Source: Bacteroidales bacterium | Lineage (GTDB): Bacteria > Bacteroidota > Bacteroidia > Bacteroidales > Paludibacteraceae | Reading direction: 5' to 3' | NCBI GenBank assembly: GCA_015061115.1 | Contig: SUXE01000001.1 | Location: 1-64,000, forward strand | Length of the DNA stretch: 64,000 nucleotides | Shown here: positions 50,527 to 60,300 of the stretch, one piece after another | Numbering within the stretch: the first letter of the stretch is position 1 | Layout: the number at the start of each line of letters is the position of its first letter | Position numbers and translations under genes: made by a program | Notes under the pieces: model-generated | What the model was told of the DNA's origin: nothing | Databases searched by the model: none | The model's input: the letters and a program-made list of their open reading frames with translations, nothing else

Positions 50527-50557
50527 AAAGACCGCCTCTCAAAAAGAGGCGGTCTTT
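50527..50557 (+). terminator. Terminator of ilvC
   Basis: A 13-bp perfect stem (AAAGACCGCCTCT) with loop CAAAA and T residues after it. Confidence 0.85.
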
Positions 50558-50632
50558 CGTTTGTAATGCTAAAAAAGTTTAATTTCTCTTGTTTTATATC
50601 TCTCTTTATTCGCAAATGAGAAATAAGTTTTT

Positions 50633-50640
50633 TAACTTTG
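50633..50640 (+). promoter_or_regulatory. -7 box of the DUF1573 gene
   Basis: TAACTTTG, 34 bp upstream of the ATG at 50674. Confidence 0.55.
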
Positions 50641-50673
50641 CGGTGTAATGTTTAGAAATAAAAAAAAACAGAT

Positions 50674-51741
50674 ATGAAAAGAGTAATTTTATTTATTGCA
50701 GCATTTGTTACTGCGATCTGTGCTTTTGCTCAGGAGCAGGGTAAGGCTGTAATTGAATTTAAGAAAACTGTTCATAACTTTGGTACATTCCCAGAGGAGA
50801 ACGGAAGAGTGTCTTGTACGTTTGTCTTTGTCAACAAAGGTACTGAGGATTTGGTGTTGAGTAAGGTAAGAGCAAGTTGTGGATGTACAACTCCAGATTG
50901 GACAAAGACTCCTGTTGCTCCTGGTGATAGTGGTGTTGTCAACGCTACATATAATGCTACTGGTCGTCCTGGTGCGTTTACTAAGACTATCACAGTCACA
51001 ACTCAGAATGCAGGTGAGCACCGTCTTACTATCAAGGGAGAGGTTATTCCTAAAGCAAAGAAGATTGAGGATGAATATCCATTCAATGTAGGTGATCTTC
51101 GTTTGAAAAACCAGAACATCTATTTGCATAAAATCAAGAATCCTGAGTCAAAGTCAGAGAAATTGATGGTATACAATAATGGATCTGCTGATATCACTCC
51201 AACATTTAAGAGCGTTCCTTCTTATATCACGGTTTCTTGTGACAAGGAAGTTATCAAGCCAAAAAGTCAGGCTGAAATCACAGTCGTTTATGATTCTAAG
51301 AAGTCTGAGGAGTGGGGTACTGTAGTTTCAAGCTTTGCAATCGTTGCTAATGGAGAGTCTAAGACTATCAATGTAAACGCAACAGTCGTTGAGGATTTCT
51401 CTAAGCTAACAGAGGAGCAGAAGAAGAACGCTCCAGTTATCGCAGTCGGTAGTGTGGTCCCTGTAAATGAGATCGCAAAGGGATCTAAGAAGTCTTTCTT
51501 GTTCAAGATTGAGAACAAGGGTAAGGATCCATTGATTATCCGTAACATCACAGCTCTTGATGATAACGTGGTTATCACAAAGCCTAAGAAGCCAATCAAG
51601 TCTGGCAAGTCTGGTGATGTTTCTATCACTATCGACGCTAAGAACATGAAGGTCGGTGATTTCACAAAGCGTTTGACTATCATTTCTAATGACCCTAACA
51701 CAAGCAGAAAGGTTGTGTCTGTTAGCGGTACTGTAAAATAA
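50674..51741 (+). CDS. Multi-domain DUF1573 secreted protein
   Basis: 355 residues. A signal peptide (VILFIAAFVTAICAFA) is followed by DUF1573 domain 1 with RASCGCTTPDW, then two further immunoglobulin-like domains, the last with FKIENKGKDPLIIRNI. Codon bias is high, so it is probably abundant. The family is common in Bacteroidota and of unknown role. Followed by its own terminator. Confidence 0.85.
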   Translation: MKRVILFIAAFVTAICAFAQEQGKAVIEFKKTVHNFGTFPEENGRVSCTFVFVNKGTEDLVLSKVRASCGCTTPDWTKTPVAPGDSGVVNATYNATGRPGAFTKTITVTTQNAGEHRLTIKGEVIPKAKKIEDEYPFNVGDLRLKNQNIYLHKIKNPESKSEKLMVYNNGSADITPTFKSVPSYITVSCDKEVIKPKSQAEITVVYDSKKSEEWGTVVSSFAIVANGESKTINVNATVVEDFSKLTEEQKKNAPVIAVGSVVPVNEIAKGSKKSFLFKIENKGKDPLIIRNITALDDNVVITKPKKPIKSGKSGDVSITIDAKNMKVGDFTKRLTIISNDPNTSRKVVSVSGTVK

Positions 51742-51759
51742 TCATTGAATGAATTATAT

Positions 51760-51791
51760 GGACGACATGGGTGACCTTGTCGTCCTTTTTT
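51760..51791 (+). terminator. Terminator of the DUF1573 gene
   Basis: GGACGAC/GTCGTCC stem with a 12-nt loop and a T tail. Confidence 0.75.
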
Positions 51792-51805
51792 AGTTTTATG
51801 AATAT

Positions 51806-52909
51806 ATGGGTAGACAAATTATAAAATTCTTCTTTTTTTGGTTTATTCTTACATCATTGTTGTCATGTAAGAGTAACGATTCTTTTGTGATTAAAGGAAA
51901 GATTAGATGTCTGCCTATGCCGAGAGTATATCTTACATATACGTCTCCGTTGACAGGAATTAAGGATACTATTGCTCAAAGTGAGATATATGGTGGCGAT
52001 TTTGTCTTTAAAGGCAGAGTTGAAAACCCTTCTATGTGTCAGATAGAGATTGGCAAAAGAAGTATTTATCTGATGGTTGAGAATACCAATATTGAAGTTA
52101 ACGGAACATTGATGATCCCAGACCAGATTCAGATAACAGGAAGTTCGTCGAATGATGATTGGACTCGTATCCTTAGATTTGAAAGAAGGTATGAGGCGAT
52201 ACGACGTAAAAACTGGTTGAAAATAGTTAATACAGATGTCTTCGATGAAATAGAAAAGATGGAAACTGAATATTATCAGACATTTGATTCTCTATATTAT
52301 ATGCTTAAATCAGAGGTCGCTAACAAACCTACTTCTTTCGGTTGTACTTACTATGTGTATTATGCTTATGTGAATCAGCTGTTTAGCTTGAATAAAATTG
52401 TCCAGTGCCTAAATATGCTTGATGAAGAATCTGTTGGTGATTCTGAATATTACAAATATCTTAAGGATGAGTTGATGTTATATTCAGGTTTGGAGGTGAA
52501 CAAACCTGCTCCACAGTTCTCTGTCGTTACTATGGAAGGCGATACTCTTACTCTTGACCATTATTACAATAAAAATTTATTTTTGTATTTTACTTCATCT
52601 TGGTGTGATTCTTGCGAGTCGTATGCAAGAGCTCTTGATGAGGTTCACCGTCGTTTCAAATCTCCTGGATTTGAAGTGTTGGAAATCTCTTTGGATAAAA
52701 CGCAGGAAGAACTAAATGAACTGGCGGAAGAATCTTGTGGCTGGCCAATAGCTTGTGATTTTATGTATTGGGAGAGTCCAGTGACAAAACGATATTGTGT
52801 TCATAAAATTCCTTATGGAGTTTTGATAGATGGGAAACAGAGGATTAGTGCAATCAATCCGTCTATTCAAGCACTTAGTTATAAGTTGAGAATTTTACAA
52901 AATGAGTGA
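51806..52909 (+). CDS. DUF4369/TlpA-like thioredoxin lipoprotein
   Basis: 367 residues. Lipobox LLSCK at about residue 21, an N-terminal DUF4369-like beta domain, a helical middle and a thioredoxin domain with SSWCDSCESYAR (Cys-x2-Cys) and the cis-Pro segment KIPYGV. It should act as a periplasmic or surface thiol-disulfide reductase. It overlaps the CcdA-like gene by 8 bp, which would supply electrons. Confidence 0.85.
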   Translation: MGRQIIKFFFFWFILTSLLSCKSNDSFVIKGKIRCLPMPRVYLTYTSPLTGIKDTIAQSEIYGGDFVFKGRVENPSMCQIEIGKRSIYLMVENTNIEVNGTLMIPDQIQITGSSSNDDWTRILRFERRYEAIRRKNWLKIVNTDVFDEIEKMETEYYQTFDSLYYMLKSEVANKPTSFGCTYYVYYAYVNQLFSLNKIVQCLNMLDEESVGDSEYYKYLKDELMLYSGLEVNKPAPQFSVVTMEGDTLTLDHYYNKNLFLYFTSSWCDSCESYARALDEVHRRFKSPGFEVLEISLDKTQEELNELAEESCGWPIACDFMYWESPVTKRYCVHKIPYGVLIDGKQRISAINPSIQALSYKLRILQNE

Positions 52910-53615
52910 TTTTATTTATGCTCTTCAGAGCAGATTCCAAGATGTGCCGCTAATAGCAGCATTGTTGCTTGGTATACTTGTGGCGATAAGCCCTTGTACT
53001 ATCGCAGCCAATTTGGCCTCATTGTCTTTTGTGTCTGTTGGCTGTGATTCAAAAAAGTCAACGTTGTATCAGGGTGCTATCCTTGTACTGGGAAAATCGT
53101 TGTCATATATTATTTTGGCAATGTTTTTATCTCAATTTGCTGGAGCCATGGAAATTGGAGAGCATTTCGCTGACACTTATGTCCAGATAATAGGAGTGCT
53201 TTTTATACTTGTGGGAGTGTTGATGCTCGACATTATCCATCTTCATGGTTTGGAAGATAAAATTGTAAGTTCGTTTAAGGGAGAGGAGAAAAAAACGGTT
53301 TTTCAGACTCTTTTGGTGGGCATGTTGCTCGCTTTGGCTTTTTGTCCAGACGGTGCTGTCCTCTATTTCGGTATGATGCTGCCACTTACGATTGCTGAAA
53401 ACCATTCAGTAATGATTCCTCTCTTTTTTGCTATAGGCGCAGCTATACCGTTGCTCGTGGTTGTCGCATTATATGCGTATGGTGTGGAAAAAGTAGCGTC
53501 TATGCAGACGAAATTTTTCAGTGCCAATGCGTTGGTACGCAAGTTTGTCGGCATTATGTTTATTATTGCAGGAATCTTTTTCATAACAGAGTTTATATTC
53601 CATCATGCGCATTAA
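52902..53615 (+). CDS. CcdA/DsbD-like transmembrane thiol electron carrier
   Basis: 237 residues, six membrane helices. SPCTIAANL carries one Cys and AFCPDGAVLYF the other, the paired redox Cys of the CcdA/DsbD membrane domain. It would pass electrons from cytoplasmic thioredoxin to the lipoprotein upstream. Its last 11 bp overlap the first DUF1573 gene, and a copy of its 3' end lies at 55196-55217. Confidence 0.85.
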   Translation: MSDFIYALQSRFQDVPLIAALLLGILVAISPCTIAANLASLSFVSVGCDSKKSTLYQGAILVLGKSLSYIILAMFLSQFAGAMEIGEHFADTYVQIIGVLFILVGVLMLDIIHLHGLEDKIVSSFKGEEKKTVFQTLLVGMLLALAFCPDGAVLYFGMMLPLTIAENHSVMIPLFFAIGAAIPLLVVVALYAYGVEKVASMQTKFFSANALVRKFVGIMFIIAGIFFITEFIFHHAH

Positions 53616-53997
53616 CCTACTATTCATAATGTTGGTTTCTTCACTGTCTGTTTCGGCAAAACCGGTCTTGGAGTTGTCGGAAGAGATTGTGGATTTTGGG
53701 GCGGTCAGACTTGATCCTACTGTACATAGGAAGAAATTGCTTGTTAAGAATATTGGGGATGAACCGTTGGTGATCAACCAAGTTTCGTCAACGTGTCATT
53801 GTGTTGAGGCAAGTTGGTGGATAAGGCCGATTGAACCAGGATCATCTGACACAATACAGATTGATTTTGAACCTGATGTCAGTGGTAAGGTAAGCAAAAA
53901 ATTGATCATTTATAGTAATGCACAGAATAGAAGAGTTCCATTTAGAGTCAAAGCGGATGTTCATTTTACTGGTATCCCAAGACGATTAGAGGATTAA
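53605..53997 (+). CDS. DUF1573 protein, copy 1
   Basis: 130 residues. Signal peptide to SVSA, then one DUF1573 domain with VSSTCHCVEASW. A close paralogue lies at 55215-55589 and shares the same upstream sequence. Translation is coupled to the CcdA-like gene. Confidence 0.85.
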   Translation: MRINLLFIMLVSSLSVSAKPVLELSEEIVDFGAVRLDPTVHRKKLLVKNIGDEPLVINQVSSTCHCVEASWWIRPIEPGSSDTIQIDFEPDVSGKVSKKLIIYSNAQNRRVPFRVKADVHFTGIPRRLED

Positions 53998-54019
53998 GTG
54001 ATATCTTAACAATCAGATT

Positions 54020-54775
54020 ATGAAAAACTATAGTATCATATTTGTTTTGTCATTCTTTTTATGTGTGTCATGTTTATCATCAGGAAATCAAAATGATATC
54101 CAATCATGTGATAAAAATATAACTGATTCTGATACAATTTGTGAAATTGTAGGAGACAGCATTGTTAATTATTCTAAGGAATCGGACACCAAAGTCGCAA
54201 AAGAATATTTTACTCAACTGAGTAAATACTTTTCAACGAAAGAAGGTGCTAATATGTGTAAGAATTTTGGTATGTTTGAAAAAGAAAATATTTTATTCTG
54301 CAAAAACTCGAATAACCCTACTATATGTGGATATAAGAAATTAGGTGATTTGCATTTGCTGCTATTAAATGATGGAGAGGATTGCGAACGTTTAAGTCAC
54401 TATTTAATAATAGATAATCATTTTAATGTTTTAGATTCATTGTCTTTTATGGTAGGAGGATGTGAGCCAGATCTTCCAGAAAATGAGATATTTTCCTCTG
54501 GCAGTATTTTCAAGAAAGATACAGTAGGAGAATATTGCTATTTTTGTGAAACTCATGAACCTGTTTTGAATTTGATAGATGACAATATTTTTGAATTTAT
54601 ATCAACAACATACATTGTGAAGAATATTACTACGGGAAAGTACCGGTATGTAGATTTTGACGATACTATTATCTATAAGATAGATACGGTAGGACGTTTT
54701 CGCACAATATCAGAAACGATGGATACCTTTAATGTAGAAAAATTATTTACACGAATGGAGATGGAATCAAAATAG
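54020..54775 (+). CDS. Lipoprotein of unknown function (251 aa)
   Basis: Signal with lipobox CVSCLSS. The soluble part is beta-rich and acidic with several Cys. No family is recognised. It occupies the slot between DUF1573 and DUF6261 in the first half of the duplication; the second half holds a different gene there. Confidence 0.6.
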   Translation: MKNYSIIFVLSFFLCVSCLSSGNQNDIQSCDKNITDSDTICEIVGDSIVNYSKESDTKVAKEYFTQLSKYFSTKEGANMCKNFGMFEKENILFCKNSNNPTICGYKKLGDLHLLLLNDGEDCERLSHYLIIDNHFNVLDSLSFMVGGCEPDLPENEIFSSGSIFKKDTVGEYCYFCETHEPVLNLIDDNIFEFISTTYIVKNITTGKYRYVDFDDTIIYKIDTVGRFRTISETMDTFNVEKLFTRMEMESK

Positions 54776-54776
54776 C

Positions 54777-55175
54777 TTATTTCACATTCTCCTGAATCTT
54801 TTCCACCAGTAAATCCAATTCTTTTGACGGCATTTCTGCCATCATCACCTGCAGTTTGCAATCTATCAAAGCCAAAATATCATCAGTTTCACGGCGGGCG
54901 ATATCGAGGGACTTGCCTTTTTTTCCGCTTTTGTTTTTCTTTCTTTCCTCCAACATTTTGTTACACTCAACACATAGCTGATCCATTTTTTTTATTGTTT
55001 CTCCTATGCCCACTGCAGATTGGATGTCTGTGGAGAATTTTTCATTGATGCTGTTGCAAAGAAATGTGTATCGTGCGATCGCAATCTCCAGTTTCAGATT
55101 TTGAGCGACGTTGCTCTCTATATAAATACGTTGCAGAGATTCTGCCTGCTCACGGATGTTAGAGTCGTCAGACTA
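54777..55175 (-). pseudogene. DUF6261 gene fragment
   Basis: The minus-strand frame aligns with the C-terminal 130 or so residues of the intact gene at 56215-56886 (SDDSNIREQAESLQRIY against SDDSDIRSQAESMQRIY; GIGETIKKM; IARRETDDILALIDCKLQV). The N-terminal part is missing; homology stops near 55175. A short in-frame ATG at 55013 could give a 78-aa product. Confidence 0.8.
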
Positions 55176-55195
55176 TAGCTGGAATCTGTTTTATT

Positions 55196-55217
55196 ACTGA
55201 GTTTATATTCCATCATG
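55196..55217 (+). pseudogene. CcdA-like gene 3' remnant
   Basis: The bases reading CTGAGTTTATATTCC...ATGCGCATTA match 53586-53607, the last codons of the CcdA-like gene. Nothing else of that gene is present here, marking the start of the duplicated unit. Confidence 0.7.
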
Positions 55218-55589
55218 CGCATTAGTCTGTTTTTCTTGATGTCGCTGTTTGTATTCTCTGCAGTGTCGGCAAAACCAGTTTTGGTTTTGTCGGAAGAGAT
55301 TATTGATTTTGGCGACGTAAATATAGCAGACGGACACCAAACTAAGATGTTGGTTGTAAAGAACGAAGGTGATGAACCATTGGTGATCAACCAAGTTTCG
55401 TCAACATGTCATTGTGTTGAGGCAGAATGGGGAATAAGACCGATTGCTTCCATGTCGACAGACAGCATCAAAATCGTGCTTAATCCGGATATGAGCGGAG
55501 TGATTAGTAAAAAACTTATAGTTTATAGTAACGCGAAAAACAAGAGAACAGTATTCAGGGTCAAAGCAAAAGCGATTAGAAAGAAATGA
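55215..55589 (+). CDS. DUF1573 protein, copy 2
   Basis: 124 residues. Signal peptide, then one DUF1573 domain with VSSTCHCVEAEW. It is about 65 percent identical by eye to copy 1, with identical DNA stretches around 55375-55420. It lacks its own CcdA partner and may have no promoter. Confidence 0.8.
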   Translation: MRISLFFLMSLFVFSAVSAKPVLVLSEEIIDFGDVNIADGHQTKMLVVKNEGDEPLVINQVSSTCHCVEAEWGIRPIASMSTDSIKIVLNPDMSGVISKKLIVYSNAKNKRTVFRVKAKAIRKK

Positions 55590-55630
55590 ATTTGAGAGTC
55601 AGTTTTCGTGAACACCTTGAATAATACTCA

Positions 55631-56203
55631 TTATATTTTTCTGTTTTTGAAGATGATATATTCTAGTGTTGTGATCAACATGGATAAAATCAACGCGATG
55701 AGAATCTTAATTAAATCGATATGATTCTCATTATATATTTTCCAGTATAAGTCGTTTATATATTCAGAGGCTGAAACAAAATCCTTTTGAGATACGGCAA
55801 CTGGCAATTCGGATAAAGAGGAAACGTTTGTTTTATTTGCATGATTATCAATGTATGAATATAAAGAGTCTTGAGATAATTTGACTATAATGAAATTGTC
55901 ATATTCTGCAACGGAGTCAATGTCAATGTCTGATAATGTCTCAATTTGATCTACTTTCTCAAAATCCCCATAAACTGTAGACACTCTGCGTGTTTCCCAA
56001 TTGTCATCATAAATGCCGAACCTAGTTTCGACTTCTTCCCAACATAAAAAGTAAAACAGTTGGAGGTTGAAGATAAGGACAAATGAAATAATACAATTAC
56101 GTTTTGTATGAGTTGACTTTTGGATTTTGGAAATGATAAAGGTTAGTAGTAAACTGATTAGCGGTATACAGAAACAAATTAGTAAGAAGAAAAGTGCAAT
56201 CAT
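55631..56203 (-). CDS. Membrane protein of unknown function (190 aa)
   Basis: Two N-terminal helices (about 3-24 and 36-54), an acidic extracytoplasmic domain and one C-terminal helix (about 163-183). No family is recognised. It occupies the same slot as the lipoprotein at 54020 but on the other strand. Confidence 0.6.
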   Translation of the reverse strand: MIALFFLLICFCIPLISLLLTFIISKIQKSTHTKRNCIISFVLIFNLQLFYFLCWEEVETRFGIYDDNWETRRVSTVYGDFEKVDQIETLSDIDIDSVAEYDNFIIVKLSQDSLYSYIDNHANKTNVSSLSELPVAVSQKDFVSASEYINDLYWKIYNENHIDLIKILIALILSMLITTLEYIIFKNRKI

Positions 56204-56214
56204 ATTTTGTAAGT

Positions 56215-56886
56215 TTAAGCTCTTTCACATTTTTCCTGAATCTCCTCCACAAGTAAATCCAAATCTTTTGATGGCTTTTCCACCATCAGTACCTGTAATT
56301 TGCAATCGATAAGTGCAAGAATATCATCAGTTTCCCGACGTGCGATGTCGAGAGCATTACCTTTTTTCACTCCTTTGTTTTTGTTTCTTTCCTCCAACAT
56401 CTTATTACTCTCATCACATAGGTTTGTCATTTTTTTTATCGTTTCCCCGATTCCGACAGCTGATTGAATAAAAGATGAAAAAAAATTATTGATGTTATTG
56501 CATAGAGTGGAGTAGCGAGCGATAGCTGTTTCCAATTTCAGATTTTGGGCGACGTTGCTTTCCGAATAAATACGTTGCATTGATTCCGCTTGACTACGAA
56601 TGTCTGAGTCATCAGAAAGAGCTGCCACCATAAGTGTTTTTTTCACTACCGTCGACAGCAAATTTAACGAACGGTAATTTTTCCTTAATTCAGAGGTGAA
56701 TGGGGCGGATCTTCCGTCTCCACTAAGATTTTGTTCCTTTGAAAGTGCGTCTTTAAGCTTTGATATATAAAGAGATAAATCCTCCTTCAGCGGACAGAGA
56801 TCCATCGCTGAAGCCACTTCGCTGAGAGCACGGAAGTGTTTATCATTTGTCAGGGTGTAGACCCTAGAAATTTTAAAAAGGTTCAT
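56215..56886 (-). CDS. DUF6261-family helical protein
   Basis: 223 residues from the ATG at 56886; an ATG at 56922 would add 12 residues. It is all-helical with no signal. The family occurs in many copies in Bacteroidales genomes and is of unknown role. The N-terminal part (KISRVYTLTNDKHFRALSEVA) is intact here and absent in the fragment at 54777. Confidence 0.75.
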   Translation of the reverse strand: MNLFKISRVYTLTNDKHFRALSEVASAMDLCPLKEDLSLYISKLKDALSKEQNLSGDGRSAPFTSELRKNYRSLNLLSTVVKKTLMVAALSDDSDIRSQAESMQRIYSESNVAQNLKLETAIARYSTLCNNINNFFSSFIQSAVGIGETIKKMTNLCDESNKMLEERNKNKGVKKGNALDIARRETDDILALIDCKLQVLMVEKPSKDLDLLVEEIQEKCERA

Positions 56887-56922
56887 CTTAAAGACATATA
56901 TTTCTTGCACACAATGCAACAT

Positions 56923-57331
56923 AAACAGTCCAAACCTTACGTGATAAGTGATAAGTGATACAACTAATGACGAAGTCTACACCCGACAAATGTAAATCAT
57001 ATTCTATAAGCTCTCTGTTTATGGGTACAAAGTAAATTCATTTTTTTCTTTTAACCAAATAATTATATAAAAATGTATATATAAATAGCCTAAATTATGT
57101 TTTATAATATGGAATTTTTGTTTTTTATATGAATTTTGTATCATACTAATTATATTTTTATGATTTATATAAATTTGATTTGAGTTAAAAAATAATTTTG
57201 TTTTTTATATAAAATTTATTCTGTCGCCAGATGGGGTAGATTACTTTTTGATCAATTAGGGAGAGATTTTTATCAATGATTGAGGAAAAAAAGATATATT
57301 TGCAGACATATTATAGAACGTAAAAAAGACA
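56923..57331. other. AT-rich intergenic region
   Basis: No gene is seen. GTGATAA occurs as a short tandem repeat near 56941-56960. A -7 box TATATTTG at 57295-57302 is 30 bp upstream of the dehydratase activase and is probably its promoter. Confidence 0.5.
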
Positions 57332-60300
57332 ATGTATAGAATAGGACTTGATGTGGGTTCAACCACGGCTAAAATTGTAGTGCTGGATGAGGATAAGGTT
57401 GTATATTCTTCTTACCGCAGACATCAGGCAAATCCTGGTGCAGTGATAAAGGATATATTAGTTGAATTGAAAGAAAAACTCTTAGATTCAGAATTCTCAT
57501 TCTCTGTTACAGGTAGCGTGGGACTTGGACTTGCTGAGAGATGCGGCTTCAACTTCGTTCAGGAGGTTGTGGGCGCAACTGAATACACCAAGAAAATGCA
57601 TCCTGATGTGCGTACTCTTATTGACATAGGTGGAGAGGATGCAAAAATCGTATATCTAAAGGATGGAAAGGTAGACAGTCTTCGTATGAACGGTAACTGT
57701 GCTGGTGGTACTGGTGCATTTATTGATCAGATGGCTTTGTGTCTTGGTGTAGACGTGACTGAACTTAATGGTTTGGCAGAAAATGCCAAAGGAATCTATC
57801 CTATTGCATCACGTTGTGGTGTGTTTTCAAAAACTGATATACAGAACCTTATCGCAAGAAATGCTACAAAGGAGGATATCTCGGCAAGTATTTTCCGCGC
57901 TGTTGCTGTGCAGACAGCCAGTGCGTTGAGCCATGGTTGTGAGGTACTTCCTAAGGTTTTGCTTTGTGGTGGTCCGTTGACTTTCATTCCGGCTCTTCGT
58001 AAGGCTCTTGCTGATTATTTCCATCTTGATATCAATAAGGATATTATCTCCCCTGAACTAGCTAATTTTATCCCTGCGTGGGGAACTGCGATTGCTGATG
58101 CTGGAGAGAAACGATACACCGTCGAATCTCTTTCTCAGATTCTTGATTCGCAGGAGGCGAAGGCTATCAGAAAAGAGAGTATCTACTCAGTTTCAATGCC
58201 TCCCGTCTTCAAAGGAGAGGATGATTATCAGTCTTGGCTCAAGGATAAGAGCAATGATGATATCAAGTTCAAATCTTTGGCAGACGTTGATGACAAGTGT
58301 TATCTTGGTATCGATTCCGGTTCAACAACCACAAAAATCGTTTTGACGAATGTTGACGGTGAGATCCTTTACCGTTATTATGCTCACAACGGTGGAAATC
58401 CGGTTCAGGCTGTGGCTAAAGGATTGGGTGAGTTGAAGGCACAGGCAGATGCCGCAGGAGTGAAATTGAATATCGCTGGCGGATGTTCCACTGGTTATGG
58501 CGAGGATTTGATAAAGGCTGCGTTCTCTCTCAATTATGGTATGATTGAGACAATGGCTCACTATGTGGCGGCAAAAAGCATCAGTCCTAATGTGTCGTTC
58601 ATCCTGGATATCGGTGGTCAGGACATGAAGGCGATATATGTCGACGGTGGTGTATTGACCCGTATGGAGATCAATGAGGCTTGTAGTTCAGGATGTGGAT
58701 CCTTTATTGAGACGTTTGCCCAGACTCTTGGTTGTGAGATCGGACAGTTTGTCCGTGAAGCCACAAAGAGTGAGCATCCTTGTGATTTGGGAACACGATG
58801 CACTGTGTTTATGAACTCAAAGGTGAAGCAGGTGCTACGTGAGGGATATTCAATAAGTGATATTTCAGCAGGATTGGCATATTCAGTTGTTAAGAACTGT
58901 TTGTTCAAGGTGTTGAAAATCAAGAATTACAATGAGTTAGGAAAGAACATTGTGCTTCAGGGAGGTACGATGCGTAATGACGCTGTTGTAAAGGCATTTG
59001 AGAATCTTACAGGCAAGAGAGTTTGCCGAAACAATATTCCTGAGCTTATGGGTGCGTATGGTTGTGCGCTATACGCTATCGAGCAGAGCAAGAAAGAGTC
59101 GTGTGACCCACGTCCTCTTGAGACTCTTATGAATGCGGCGGAGTTTGAAATCCGTCCTTTGCAGTGTAAGGGTTGTGAAAACAATTGTCGTATCACTCAG
59201 TATACATTCAAGAATGGTTCTAAATACTATTCAGGAAACAAATGTGAGAAGATCTTCACTAATGGCGGTGATGCGGTAGAGAAGGGTGTGAATATGAGTG
59301 ATATGAAGTATCACTTGACTTTCGATGTGCCTGATAATGAAGGAAAGAGTGGATTGCCGACGATTGGTATACCTCGCGCATTGAACATGTATGAGGAGTT
59401 CCCATTCTGGTATTCGATGTTCACAAACCTTGGTTTCAAGGTTGTGTTGAGCTCTACTTCAACATATACTAATTATGAGAAGGGTGTGCACTCGGTCATG
59501 AGTGACAACATCTGTTTCCCTGCCAAACTTATCCATAGCCACATTTATGAGTTGGCTGATAAGGTAGACAGAATATTCTATCCTCGTGTTGTGCATGAGC
59601 GTACTGAGGATAAGAATGCACAGAACAGTTTCAACTGTCCGATCATCATCGGTTATCCGGATGTGGTTGACTCAGCGATCACAGTGAAGGTTCCGATTGA
59701 TTCTCCAATCGTTGCGTTCAAGAATTCAAAACTTCTACGTGAGCAGATGCTCGTCTACTTTACAACTTTCGGTATCAAGAGAAATGATATATTGAAGGCT
59801 GTAGACCAGGCTGAGAAAGACTGGACAAAGTGGGGCGAGGAATTGCGTCGCAATAATGTGATAGCATTGGAGAATGCACGCAAGAAGAAGAAAATGACTA
59901 TTTTGCTTGCCGGCCGTCCTTATCATACAGATCCGCTTGTGCAGCATAGAATTTCCGAGATGATTGCCAAACTTGGTGTTGAGGTCATCACAGAGGAGAT
60001 TGCACGTGGTGGAGCAGTAGTGTTGAAAAGCGATACTCCGGAAGCATTCCATATTCGTCAGTGGAGTTACGTCAACCGTATTTTGAATGCGGCACAGTGG
60101 GCTGCAGAGCAGGATAATGATGTTCATTTTGTAGAGATGACTTCATTTGGTTGCGGACCAGACGCCTTCTTGACAGACGAGATCAGAAGCATTCTGTCAC
60201 GTCATGGCAAATCATTGACACTTTTGAAGATCGACGATGTGAACAATATTGGTTCACTGAAACTTCGTGTCCGCTCTTTGATCGACAGCTTGAAATATGA

